Origin: Nonomuraea guangzhouensis
GTDB taxonomy: Bacteria; Actinomycetota; Actinomycetes; Streptosporangiales; Streptosporangiaceae
Length of the DNA stretch: 64,000 bases
NCBI RefSeq assembly: GCF_019396345.1
Contig: NZ_JAHKRM010000011.1
Location: forward strand, 276,804 to 340,803
Direction: 5' to 3'
Shown: in pieces, positions 36,891 to 44,338 of the stretch
Position numbering within the stretch: position 1 is the first letter of the stretch
Layout: each line of letters opens with the position of its first letter
The notes under the pieces: generated by a model
What the model saw: only the letters and a program-made list of their open reading frames with translations
What the model was told of the DNA's origin: nothing
Databases searched by the model: none
Translations under genes and position numbers: made by a program

Positions 36891-37801
36891 CAGTGATCGT
36901 AGGCGATCAGTGAGCGTAGGGCGGTTTGTCCGGTGGCGTCGTTGTGCCAGATCGCGGCGGTCAGCGCGAGGATGCGTTGCATGACGCGGGCTATGACACC
37001 TCCGGGTGTGCGCCCTTGGTGCCGTTCGAGGTCGAGCTGTCCCTTGAAGGTCTCGTTGATCGATTCGATGACCTGTCGCAGCGGCTTGAACAGGGCTGCG
37101 CCAGGCCGTTCCCGTTCACCTTTACGGGCAGGCCGCAGCAACTGGACTCCGTGCTCGGACAGTTCGCGTTCGAAACCACGGCCGAAGTAGTTCTTGTCGC
37201 CGATGAGAGTCTGTCGGGGGCGCTCTCGCAGAAGCTCGCATTCGGCGGCCTGGAGGTCAAGGGGGTCTCGCGTTCGTTGGCCTTGGCCCCGGTCAGGGCG
37301 AAGGCGATGGGCAGGCCCTGAAGGGTGCAGACCAGGTGCAGGCGCAGGCCCCAGAAGAAGCGGCTGTGGCTGGCGCAGTAGCCGGACTCGGCCCAACCTG
37401 CCAGGTCGGAGCGTTTGACGGTCTCGCGGGAGCGGCCGCATTCCACCGGGTGGAGTCCGCGGCCCATACGTCGTCGCTCCACGCCGAGGTGGTGGTGGCC
37501 AGGTTCCGATTGGCGCTTCGCATCAGACCGGCGGCCTTGCGCAGCCGCTTGTTGTAGCCGGACTGCTGGGGCAGGTAGGAGAAGAGGTGGCGCAGGTGGG
37601 CACGGGCATGGCGGAGCCATTTGGCCTCGGAGGTGTAGCCGAGTATGGCCTGCATCGTGGCGAGGGTGACCAGTTCGGCATCGCTCAGGCGGGCGTAATG
37701 CCGACCGGCGGGCGCCACGGCGCCAGGTCGGGATGCTCCTTCAGCATGTCGTCGGTCGTCTCATAGAGTGCTGTCGCGAGGGTGTCCACGTCGTTCGTCA
37801 C
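36890..37801 (-). pseudogene. IS982-family transposase, frameshifted three times
   Basis: Pieces of a whole transposase are read in alternating frames: DVDTLATALYETTDDM; LSDAELVTLATMQAILG and LPQQSGYNKRLRKAAG; ECGRSRETVKRSDLAGWAES and SRFFWGLRLHLVC; then GDKNYFGRGFERELSEHG and FKPLRQVIESINETFKGQLD, ending SLIAYDH. These are IS982 DDE-transposase motifs. Breaks lie near 37688 (one C missing on the coding strand), 37449 (one C missing in ACCCGG) and about 37260. The start is likely GTG 37801. Without three single-base changes it would be full length, so loss is recent or partly sequencing error. Confidence 0.9.
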
Positions 37802-37871
37802 AAAACGATCTTGGACACCCTCGTTCTCGTCTCCCCAGGCATCCCTTGGACCACACCACCAGGAGGAACCA

Positions 37872-38261
37872 GTGTCATACCCGCAACTGCTCACCCCCGA
37901 GGAGAAGCTCGCCGACGCGAAGAAGCTGTTGAGCCTCCCGCGTATCGTCGTGATCTGCGGCTCCACCCGCTTCATGACCGAGATGAACGAGGCCGATCTG
38001 CGGGAGACCAAAGCCGGAAAGATTGTCGTTAAACCGGGCTGTGACATGAAGTCGCCGCACGAACTTTGGTCCGATCCTGTCGAGGCCGAGGCGCTGAAGG
38101 TTCGACTCGACGATCTGCACCGGGCGAAGATCCAGCTCGCTGATGAGGTGCTCGTAGTCGGCGACTACATCGGAGACAGCACCCGAGCCGAAATCGCCTA
38201 CGCCCGGTCGCTGGGCAAGCCCGTACGGTTCACGCACCCCGAAGTCGACCGCGACGCCTGA
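37872..38261 (+). CDS. Rossmann-like protein, possible nucleoside deoxyribosyltransferase/SLOG relative (IS passenger)
   Basis: A 129-residue protein inside the IS982-like element, divergent from the transposase. The core IVVICGSTRFMTEMNEADL has a glycine-rich GSTRF loop, followed by KIVVKPGCDMKSPHELW, ADEVLVVGDYIGDSTRAEIAYA and GKPVRF. This pattern resembles small nucleoside 2-deoxyribosyltransferase or SLOG-like nucleotide-binding proteins, and I recall similar proteins in actinobacteria and their phages; the assignment is inference. GTG 37872 has AGGAGG 5 bp upstream, which decides the start against the longer frame from 37782. Confidence 0.78.
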   Translation: MSYPQLLTPEEKLADAKKLLSLPRIVVICGSTRFMTEMNEADLRETKAGKIVVKPGCDMKSPHELWSDPVEAEALKVRLDDLHRAKIQLADEVLVVGDYIGDSTRAEIAYARSLGKPVRFTHPEVDRDA

Positions 38262-38288
38262 CCGCCCACCCCCACACCCTCCGCAGGC

Positions 38289-38312
38289 ACCCCTTTGGAA
38301 TTGATCATCTAG
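38289..38312 (-). repeat. Right terminal inverted repeat of the IS982-like element
   Basis: Inverted copy of the left end, ACCCCTTTGGAATTGATCATCTAG as written on the plus strand. The divIVA-like fragment starts about 18 bp further on. Confidence 0.75.
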
Positions 38313-38329
38313 AGGCTTGATTTCACAAT

Positions 38330-38577
38330 TGCGCGCGGAGGGGGCCGCCAGCCAGGCGGTCAACGTCTGTCGCTCCAGCGGTGCGGCCCATTCGGTCGAA
38401 GCCGAGAAACTGGAACGCCGTATCGCCTACTTGCGTACTTTCGCGGAGGTCACCCAGGTGCAGTTGCGCGCGGTTCTCGAAGGACTGGCGAACGAGGTCA
38501 ACAAGCTGGGCACCCTGCCGGACACGAACCGAAACGTCGCCGCCTACTCCTCGTTCCCCTCGTTGAGCCAAGACTAA
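38330..38577 (+). pseudogene. Truncated copy of the DivIVA-domain gene 3' end
   Basis: Bases from about 38330 match 45873-46119 of the intact gene at over 90% identity, from GAASQAVNV through LEGLANEVNKLGTLPDTN to the stop. The frame is still open, and roughly ten of fifteen differences are silent, so the copy seems to have diverged under selection before losing its 5' part. The right end of the IS982-like element lies immediately upstream, suggesting the insertion cut the gene. A TTG at 38317 could still start an 86-residue product, but no Shine-Dalgarno supports it. Confidence 0.8.
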
Positions 38578-38692
38578 TTCCAGCCAGGTCGGGCGCCCGC
38601 CGACTCCAGCGGCCGACATCGTATGAAGTGAAGGCGAAGCAGCCTGATCCGATTAGAGGAGGTGATCGTTTCAAGGACGTACGCTCGGGGCC

Positions 38693-39028
38693 ATGACCCG
38701 CCATGTCGAAGTTCACGTGACCGCCGAAAGCCGCGAAGAGGCCGAGCGCATCGTCAACGCGGCGGTTGAGAGCCGTGTGGCGGCCGGCGCCCAGATCGGC
38801 GGTCCGATCCTTTCCACTTACTGGTGGAAGGGCAAGATCCAGCGGAACGAGGAGTACTTGATCCTCATGAAGACCATCGCTGACCGGCTGGATGACCTCA
38901 TTGTGGTCGTCAGGGAAGCCCACTCCTACGAGACGCCGGAGATCGTAGCCGTCCCCATTGAGGGAGGCCTCGCGGACTACCTGAACTGGATCACAGAAGA
39001 GACGGCTGTTTCCGCGAAGGGCGAGTAG
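38693..39028 (+). CDS. cutA: CutA-family divalent cation tolerance protein
   Basis: A 111-residue protein of the CutA1 trimer family. It has VTAESREEAERIVNAAVESRVAAGAQI, STYWWKGKIQRNEEYLILMKT, HSYETPEIVAVPIEGGLADYLNWI, which match CutA closely. Its role in bacteria is uncertain beyond a link to metal tolerance. Its 3' end overlaps the convergent XRE-TPR regulator by 38 bp, and its last codons lie in the segment duplicated at 46.5 kb. Confidence 0.9.
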   Translation: MTRHVEVHVTAESREEAERIVNAAVESRVAAGAQIGGPILSTYWWKGKIQRNEEYLILMKTIADRLDDLIVVVREAHSYETPEIVAVPIEGGLADYLNWITEETAVSAKGE

Positions 39029-40319
39029 CGGCGTACTCGGTGCGGAATTCCTTGGCGACTTGGGTTCGGGAGGGCTTGAACTCCGCGGCGACGTTGTCGA
39101 GGCGGTCCCAGCCGAGGGGGAAGCCCATCGCTGTTGTGGCGTCGAGTGCGGACCGTGCGGAGTTGACCGCCTCGGTGACATCTCCTAGGCGGTACTGTGC
39201 GAGCGCCATCTCGGCCTTGACGACGCACAACTTTTTGATCTCGGTCGTCGCTCCGAGGTGCAGCGCGATCTCGTGCATGGCGGTGACGGAATCGTCTTGA
39301 CGCCGGAGCCGCGAGTAGACGGTCAGGCTCATTGACGAAAAGCGCCCCGGGTCGAGGAAGCACGTCCACGGACGGGCGTCTATGTCCGCGCCCGCATAGA
39401 TATCCATCGCTTCACGGATCGAGCACAACGCGCTGCGGTGGTCGCCGAGGAGCGCCTTCTCCTCGCCTTGGCGAGCCAGCAGCCACGCCCGCGTTGCGGG
39501 ATCACCTTCGCCGATCCGGTCGAGCCCCCACCGAATGAGCTGAGTGCTCCGCACGCCGTTCCCGCCCACCATGTACGAGCGGTATCCCGCCATGCAGGCG
39601 GCGATGGAGTCATCGTTTGTGTGCCTCGCGGCGAGGTTGGCCAGCCGGGTATGAGAGGCCGTCATTTGCTCGTCCCCCTGCTCCCAGGCGAACCAAGCAG
39701 CCAGGATGGCGCTCTCCCCGGCCACCACCGCCAATCGATGCCGGTGGTCATCCGGGAGTCCGCTTTCCAACAGAGCGCTTACCTCGTTCATGTGGGTGAT
39801 CAAGGCCGGGTAGAGGGACTTACCGGGAATATGCTCTTCGAGGCGGTGGAAGCCTCGTGTTCGGTCTTCGAGGTGAGCGATCGTCGTATCGTCCGGCCGG
39901 TGGTCTCCAGCCAGGGCGCGCATGAGACGTTGGGCTGGGTCGATTGCCGCCCCGGCTGCGGCGGTCGCGGCCAGTTGCAAGACGGTTCGGCGGTCCACGC
40001 GCAGGTTGAGCCTTCCTACTGTCCAAGCCAGGGCCATGGGGTCACTGGGCAGATCGGATGGTGATTCGGCCGTCGGTTCTGGGTTCCGCATCCATACACG
40101 ACGGTAGAGCTCGGCGTACACCGGGCCAGGCTGGTGAGTTCCTGCTTCATGAAAGCGGACCTCCCGGATGATCGAGCTTCGGCTCGGCAGGGCGGCGCGT
40201 GTCCTGGAATCGGCGGCGAGCTCTAGCTGCCGCGCCAATTCGTTCTGGGTCCAGCATCGGCAGAGTCGCTTCGCGCGGATGTCCTCCGCCCAGCCAGGCC
40301 TGACACCATTTTCGCTCAT
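38991..40319 (-). CDS. XRE-type regulator with TPR-like C-terminus
   Basis: A 442-residue protein of a type abundant in Streptomyces relatives. The N-terminus has a helix-turn-helix-like region (RLCRCWTQNELARQLELAADS), then a hydrophobic stretch LQLAATAAAGAAIDPAQRLM, and a long alpha-helical, TPR-like region (AWLLARQGEEKALLGDHRSAL, MALAQYRLGDVTEAVNSARSAL). The ending FRTEYAATRPSRKQ has a decayed copy near 46.5 kb. The target genes are unknown. It faces a frameshifted ATP-binding regulator gene across a 296-bp gap in which I see no further gene. Confidence 0.85.
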   Translation of the reverse strand: MSENGVRPGWAEDIRAKRLCRCWTQNELARQLELAADSRTRAALPSRSSIIREVRFHEAGTHQPGPVYAELYRRVWMRNPEPTAESPSDLPSDPMALAWTVGRLNLRVDRRTVLQLAATAAAGAAIDPAQRLMRALAGDHRPDDTTIAHLEDRTRGFHRLEEHIPGKSLYPALITHMNEVSALLESGLPDDHRHRLAVVAGESAILAAWFAWEQGDEQMTASHTRLANLAARHTNDDSIAACMAGYRSYMVGGNGVRSTQLIRWGLDRIGEGDPATRAWLLARQGEEKALLGDHRSALCSIREAMDIYAGADIDARPWTCFLDPGRFSSMSLTVYSRLRRQDDSVTAMHEIALHLGATTEIKKLCVVKAEMALAQYRLGDVTEAVNSARSALDATTAMGFPLGWDRLDNVAAEFKPSRTQVAKEFRTEYAATRPSRKQPSLL

Positions 40320-40615
40320 TTGGGATCACCTATGCGCCGGTAACTGAAGGGTCCTCCTGCAACCTCCTCCAGTCTCAGCCTGACAAGGTCCATTTCGCAG
40401 GTGTTCGCTGTCGGTAATCAGATCAGTACTCAAAGAGAAGGCTTGAGGTACCGCACTGATGGAGTCCGGATGATGGCGCCCGACGGCAATGGAGTCGGCG
40501 GACATCGTCGGCCTGTACTGGACGGCTTGATCCCTGACGTGAAGTCGGGTGTCCAAAGGGGTTCGTCACATCCATCCGGACGCGACAGCCAACGACGACG
40601 GGAGGAACACAGCGA

Positions 40616-41100
40616 ATGATCGGAACAACGAAACCGCAGCAACGGCAGGAATGGATGCGCACGCCCGACCGGATGTCGTGGCGGTGCGTGTTCCTTGGGA
40701 ACACCGAGCATGTCGTGCAGGCCCGGCGGATGGTCGAGGCGTTGTTCGTCGGAACGGGACGCGAATACGACGCTGCGCTCATCGTGTCCGAGCTCGCGTC
40801 CAACGCTTTGCTGCATACCCGGTCGGCCACGCCGGAGGCTGGTTCGGGGTGGAGGTCCGTCTCCCGGAAGACGGCCCCGCCTACCTCGGGGTATGTGACC
40901 TCGGGGGAGGAGGGATCCCGCGGTTCGAGCGTCAGCAGGCTGAGTGGAGGTTGAGCGCGGGCGGGCGTGGGCTCGTGATCGTCAAGGAGCTCGCCGTGAA
41001 GCTCTCTCAGATCGGTAGCCCGGCGGTCGGGCATACGGTGTGGGTCTACCTCGATCTCGAGGTCAAGGACGTCGACTATGCAGGTGTCGAAGCGGGATGA
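40616..41100 (+). pseudogene. Anti-sigma-type ATP-binding protein, frameshifted
   Basis: A HATPase_c protein of the RsbW-like group common in actinomycetes, split by one missing base near 40824. The first frame reads WRCVFLGNTEHVVQARRMVEAL and LIVSELASNALLHTRS. After the break another frame continues GHAGGWFGVEVRLPEDGPAYLGVCDLG and GRGLVIVKELAVKL. Adding one G in TCGGCC restores the usual LHTRSGHAGGWFGVEV. It is either a young pseudogene or a sequencing error. Confidence 0.85.
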
Positions 41101-41278
41101 AGAGAGGTCGGCCTGCTGCTATCAGGCTGACTATCTGAGCCGCGTTGGCGCCCAAGAGGTGTGGGACCAACTGGCTGCTATCCGGCTGGTCCCACCCCCC
41201 TCAGAGTACGGATCCGCCCGTTGCGGGAAGACATGGACCGCACAGGCCGAGTGCCATTGCCTCGGAGCGACCGCTTAG
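41078..41278 (+). CDS. Short hypothetical protein with Cys motif
   Basis: A 66-residue frame beginning MQVSKRDEERSACCYQADYL and ending CGKTWTAQAECHCLGATA. The CGKTWTAxxxCHC part recalls the small zinc-binding proteins (FDxHR type) encoded after such ATP-binding genes in actinomycetes, but the zinc-finger end and the FDxHR tail are missing, so it may be a truncated relic. Support is weak. Confidence 0.35.
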   Translation: MQVSKRDEERSACCYQADYLSRVGAQEVWDQLAAIRLVPPPSEYGSARCGKTWTAQAECHCLGATA

Positions 41279-41300
41279 GATCGGTTGGCTCTCAGCTCCA

Positions 41301-41510
41301 TCAATTCAGGTCGCCGTTCTCGATCTGGTGAACGCGCGCTTGTGAGGTGCCCTGGGCGGCTGCCACCTTACGCAGTTCCTTGAGGCGGTAACCAGCGACG
41401 TATGCGTCCAGGTGCGCGTTCGCGGCGGCCTGACGCTGTGGGTCGACCATCTGGGGGCACAGCCGGTGAGCTTCAGCTTTGACGTCCTGCCAACGGCGTC
41501 CAGGGCTCAT
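41301..41510 (-). CDS. XRE antitoxin-like protein with internal deletion (copy 2)
   Basis: A 69-residue protein reading RRWQDVKAEAHRLCP, then LDAYVAGYRLKELRKVAAAQGTSQARVHQIENGD. It resembles HigA/RelB-linked XRE antitoxins. Comparison with the fragment at 35.8 kb shows a 24-bp in-frame loss (SLDKKQSE) exactly within the first half of the helix-turn-helix, so DNA binding is doubtful. The C-terminus after QIENGD is also short. No intact partner toxin is seen nearby. Confidence 0.6.
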   Translation of the reverse strand: MSPGRRWQDVKAEAHRLCPQMVDPQRQAAANAHLDAYVAGYRLKELRKVAAAQGTSQARVHQIENGDLN

Positions 41511-41620
41511 CGCTTACCCTCTCTGTCTCTCTCGGCGAGGTAGTCGGCGTATCCAGCTTTGACCAGCGGGCTCATTCCGACATCGATCAGGTTCGCAGAT
41601 TCTGGGTCGCTCTCGTTCAT
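41507..41620 (-). CDS. Very short hypothetical frame before the XRE gene
   Basis: A 37-residue frame, MNESDPESANLIDVGMSPL then VKAGYADYLAERDREGKR, whose TGA overlaps the XRE start (ATGA). The coupling suggests a real upstream partner or its remnant. It does not look like a RelE-type toxin and I do not recognise it. Confidence 0.35.
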   Translation of the reverse strand: MNESDPESANLIDVGMSPLVKAGYADYLAERDREGKR

Positions 41621-41668
41621 CAGACGGGCAGGTCCAAAGTGACCGAAGGCGGCCCCGTGCGAAACCGG

Positions 41669-42400
41669 CTAAGACGTCTTGGGCTTGGGGGCGACCCAGA
41701 AGTCATCAGGCACCTTCTGGTCGGACTCCAAGTTCGTGAAGGTGGGGAACTTCTTGGTATCGATCTTCGCAGTGGAGAAGTCCACATCGCGCAGCTCCGC
41801 CCTCGAAAAGCCGCTTGGATCGAAGAGCGTTTTCGCCATGCCGTCCATTTCCGCGGCCTGGGCGGCGACGACGGCAAGAACGGTCGCCTGTCCCATGACG
41901 TAGGTGATGAGCGCGGCGCACATCCCGGTCAGCACCTTGTCCGCGGCACTCGCCAGGTACCTCAGGTACACGCGAGCGGTGTAGGGCGACGTCAGCATCA
42001 TGGTGAGCGCGTACACGGAGGCGGCCGAGATCGTGACGCCCAAGCCCGCCATCGCCTTCCCGAACACCCGGAACGCGAAGGCCGTGGTCTCCAGGACCTC
42101 GCCCATTTTGTCGAGCGCGTCCCGCAGCTCCTCGGTAGAGGTGTGCATGTGGCCCGTCACCCGGGAGAACTCGTGCTGATCGCCGGCGATCCAGCCTTTC
42201 CGCGCCGCGGCGGGGAGCCCGTCCAGCGTCTCGACCGGGCGGTCGAGGGCTCTGGCCGCGTTTCTCCAGAGCTTGGCGGCCTGCTCGATCTTGTCCACGT
42301 CCATGTTCAGGTTCTCCAGCAAGGAGAGTCCCACCAGGGGCACGCCCGCGAAGACGCTGAGCCGCCGGATCGCGACAAGGGTTCCCATGGGCGCGATCAT
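41669..42400 (-). CDS. WXG100-like helical protein with two hydrophobic segments
   Basis: A 243-residue protein. The first 120 residues are mostly helical (KIEQAAKLWRNAARALDRPVETLDGL, HMHTSTEELRDALDKMGEVLE), resembling WXG-type or PPE-like helical hairpins of type VII-related proteins. Two hydrophobic stretches follow (VTISAASVYALTMML and ALITYVMGQATVLAVVAA), and a short polar tail. It starts inside the stop of the upstream small gene (ATGA), so the two are coupled. Function is unknown; a link to ESX-like secretion is inference. Confidence 0.65.
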   Translation of the reverse strand: MIAPMGTLVAIRRLSVFAGVPLVGLSLLENLNMDVDKIEQAAKLWRNAARALDRPVETLDGLPAAARKGWIAGDQHEFSRVTGHMHTSTEELRDALDKMGEVLETTAFAFRVFGKAMAGLGVTISAASVYALTMMLTSPYTARVYLRYLASAADKVLTGMCAALITYVMGQATVLAVVAAQAAEMDGMAKTLFDPSGFSRAELRDVDFSTAKIDTKKFPTFTNLESDQKVPDDFWVAPKPKTS

Positions 42401-42708
42401 CGGTACGTCACCGTGCTCGCCTGCTCGGCCCGCTGCCAGTTGCGGGCGCAGGTGGACAGGGCGCCGGACATGTTCCCGGCCGCCTCGCGGCCGTCGTCCA
42501 GCGCGTCGACGCAGCCTTCGTACGCCTTGTCGTACGCCGACTTGAAGATCTTCGACAGGGTCACACCGAAGGTGGCGTCGTCGAGGTCGGCCTCGAGCCA
42601 GACGCGTTTCTTGCTGAGCAGGAAGTCGTCCCAGACGTCGCCGTAGCGCTCGCTCATCGCGTTGATCGTTTTCGAGGTGATGAAACGTGCTGCTTCCTGG
42701 GAAGACAT
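42397..42708 (-). CDS. Small helical protein, partner of the WXG-like protein
   Basis: A 103-residue acidic and helical protein, starting MSSQEAARFITSKTINAMSE with AGAGGAG before the ATG. Size and helical content recall WXG100-family small secreted proteins, but the WxG turn itself is not seen (nearest is CARNWQRAE). It is translationally coupled to the 243-residue gene and divergent from the YbaB-like gene. Confidence 0.65.
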   Translation of the reverse strand: MSSQEAARFITSKTINAMSERYGDVWDDFLLSKKRVWLEADLDDATFGVTLSKIFKSAYDKAYEGCVDALDDGREAAGNMSGALSTCARNWQRAEQASTVTYR

Positions 42709-42845
42709 GCGGCTCCTCTTGAGGTGGTACGTCAAGGTCATCTTTGCGACTCGGCGGACCTTGATCGTCTGGGTTCACCCAATGTTCGGCGGAATGCCAC
42801 CGTTCGCTGGGGGCCGGTTAAGACGACCTTGATCAACTCGACGCC

Positions 42846-43241
42846 ATGTTCGACGTCACGCCCGAGGAACTCGAAAAGATCAGCAGGCAGGCCGACGAGG
42901 CCATGGTGAAGCTGGGCGAGGCGATGCGCGGGCTCCGTGACGTCACCGGTGAGGCCACGGCGGCGGACGGGAAGATCAAGGCGACCGTGGAGGCCGACGG
43001 CCTGGTTCGCGACCTCCGGCTCGACCCGCGCGTGCTGCGGACGATGGGCATCGACGAGCTGTCCGAGGCCATTGTGGAGGCGCTACGCGCGGCCCAGATG
43101 TCCGTCCGCGAGCAGATGGAGGAGCAGGTACGCGCGGTGGGCGTCGACCACGCCGCCCCCCTGTCCATGGACCCGGCCGAGGCCCGCGCCCGCCTGGACT
43201 CCCTCCAGGCGGACTTCATCGCCGCCCTCCAGAGCCGCTGA
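42846..43241 (+). CDS. YbaB/EbfC-family nucleoid-associated-like protein
   Basis: A 131-residue protein with the YbaB pattern: helical start EELEKISRQADEAMVKLGEAM, then a short beta region with ADGKIKATVEADGLVRDLRLDP and the end helix ELSEAIVEALRAAQMSVREQM. Many actinobacteria place divergent YbaB-like genes beside WXG100/ESX-like genes, as here. It may bind DNA or act as a chaperone-like partner of the adjacent pair. Confidence 0.8.
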   Translation: MFDVTPEELEKISRQADEAMVKLGEAMRGLRDVTGEATAADGKIKATVEADGLVRDLRLDPRVLRTMGIDELSEAIVEALRAAQMSVREQMEEQVRAVGVDHAAPLSMDPAEARARLDSLQADFIAALQSR

Positions 43242-43960
43242 CCGCGAGGCGGAAGGACGGTCAGACCGGTCGGCCACCTGGCACCAGCCTGATCCAAGAT
43301 GCGGTGGGACTGCCGGAGATATCGGTCATGCCAGGTCGGATAGGCATTTAAGGCGCACAGGCTGTCTAAAACGGACATTACATGCGGACCGATTGTCTAA
43401 AACGGAACACTTTCCGTGTTGGACAAGTTGCGAGCGCCTTGATCAGCCCCTAGTGTGCCTGGGAAATGATCGCGTGCTCGGAAGCCTGAAGGGGCTAGGG
43501 CCAGTACAGGTATACGGCCTGCACGGGGGACCCGCTCTATGGGGGCATGAATGGCGCTCAGACCGCCCGCGGCGATGGCTGAGGTGGCGGCAACGGTAAC
43601 GCCGGGATACGGCGTCATCCCGCGGCCGGTGCTCGTCGGCCCGCTTCTGCCTGCTCTCCGCCGGTCGGCTCATCCATCGGCGATGGAGAGTCCCGTGTGG
43701 CCCGCGCGGGCGGACGAGACGCCCGCGGCCGCCGCTTTCGATGGACCCGCCGACCCATGCCGTGTCCCGAGCATGCGTACGGACAAGACGGACGTGACCT
43801 CCATCGAGGGGGACCCCCAGGCGAACGACTGACGGCCGCCCAACTGGATGGGGCGCCGCGACGGCGCATGGCCACGGAATTGACTTCCTGCGACACAGAC
43901 AGTTACCCCGGAAGTGACGCGCACTCCTGTGTGTCCGATTTAGGAGGATTTGTAATACCT
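43242..43960. other. Long space between the YbaB-like gene and the globin operon
   Basis: The direct repeat TGTCTAAAACGGA occurs at 43363-43375 and 43394-43406, 31 bp apart, and ACGGAA-CACT-TTCCGT forms a small palindrome (43402-43417) joined to the second copy. The G+C content here is lower than in genes, in line with a regulatory region. A frame at 43551-43832 could encode 93 residues (MALRPPAAMAEVAATVTPG...) with moderate third-position G/C bias, but no family is recognised. AGGAGG at 43942-43947 is the only ribosome-site-like sequence near the globin start. Confidence 0.5.
43551..43832 (+). CDS. Possible small hypothetical protein
   Basis: A 93-residue, Pro/Ala-rich frame with roughly 78% G/C at third positions, lower than in nearby real genes. 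No signal peptide or domain is apparent, and no good ribosome binding site precedes the ATG. I list it only as the one candidate in this long space. Confidence 0.22.
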   Translation: MALRPPAAMAEVAATVTPGYGVIPRPVLVGPLLPALRRSAHPSAMESPVWPARADETPAAAAFDGPADPCRVPSMRTDKTDVTSIEGDPQAND

Positions 43961-44338
43961 ATGGTTTCGCACTATGAGAAGGTCGGCGGTGCTCCGACCG
44001 TCCGCGACGTGGTCGACCGCTTCTACATGCTCGTGCTGGACGAGCCCGACCTCAAGCCGTATTTCGACGGCATCGACATGCCCCGGCTCAAGCGGCACAT
44101 GGTCATGCTGCTCTGCTCCGTCCTCGGTGGCCCGGAGGTGTACGAAGGTCATGACTTAGCCGACGCGCACCGGGGCATGGGCGTCACCGGCGAGCACTAC
44201 GAGAAGGTCGGCGGCCTGCTCGTCGGGGTGCTCCGGGACGAGTACGGCGCCGATGAGGAGGTCGTGCAGCACGTCGTCACGGTCCTGGGCCAGGTGCGAG
44301 GGTCCATCGTGGAGCAGTCCGCAGAGGCAGCCGAGTAA
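43961..44338 (+). CDS. Truncated haemoglobin (group I-like)
   Basis: A 125-residue 2-on-2 globin. It has the helix B Tyr22 in VVDRFYMLVLDEPDL, FDGIDMPRLKRHMVMLLCSVLGG and the proximal heme His70 in DLADAHRGMGVTGEHY. Truncated haemoglobins of this group often detoxify nitric oxide with the help of a reductase. The next gene, whose GTG abuts its stop codon, encodes a flavohaemoprotein with such a reductase. The likely role is protection from NO or oxygen handling. Confidence 0.92.
   Translation: MVSHYEKVGGAPTVRDVVDRFYMLVLDEPDLKPYFDGIDMPRLKRHMVMLLCSVLGGPEVYEGHDLADAHRGMGVTGEHYEKVGGLLVGVLRDEYGADEEVVQHVVTVLGQVRGSIVEQSAEAAE

Larger units (their letters stand above)
36868..38312. mobile_element. IS982-like element carrying a passenger gene
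   Basis: The ends are imperfect inverted repeats: CTAGATGATCTATTCCAAGGGG at 36868-36889 and, reversed, CTAGATGATCAATTCCAAAGGGG at 38312-38290. The element is about 1.44 kb, longer than the roughly 1 kb usual for IS982 elements. It contains a three-times frameshifted transposase on the minus strand and an intact divergent gene on the plus strand. No target duplication is clear. DUF1152 touches the left end and a truncated divIVA copy begins 18 bp from the right end. Confidence 0.75.

Noticed and set aside
38317..38577. Functional 86-residue DivIVA-like protein from a TTG start
   Set aside because: No ribosome binding site, and the DivIVA N-terminal membrane-binding part is missing; treated as a truncated copy.
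41507..41620. RelE/HigB-type toxin partner of the small XRE gene
   Set aside because: The only coupled frame has 37 residues and no toxin motif, so a toxin-antitoxin system cannot be claimed.
43393..43426. Large TTGTC...GACAA dyad near the globin operon
   Set aside because: Outer and inner arms (AACAC/GTGTT) do not share one centre, so it is not a coherent palindrome; only the direct repeat and the short ACGGAA/TTCCGT site were kept.
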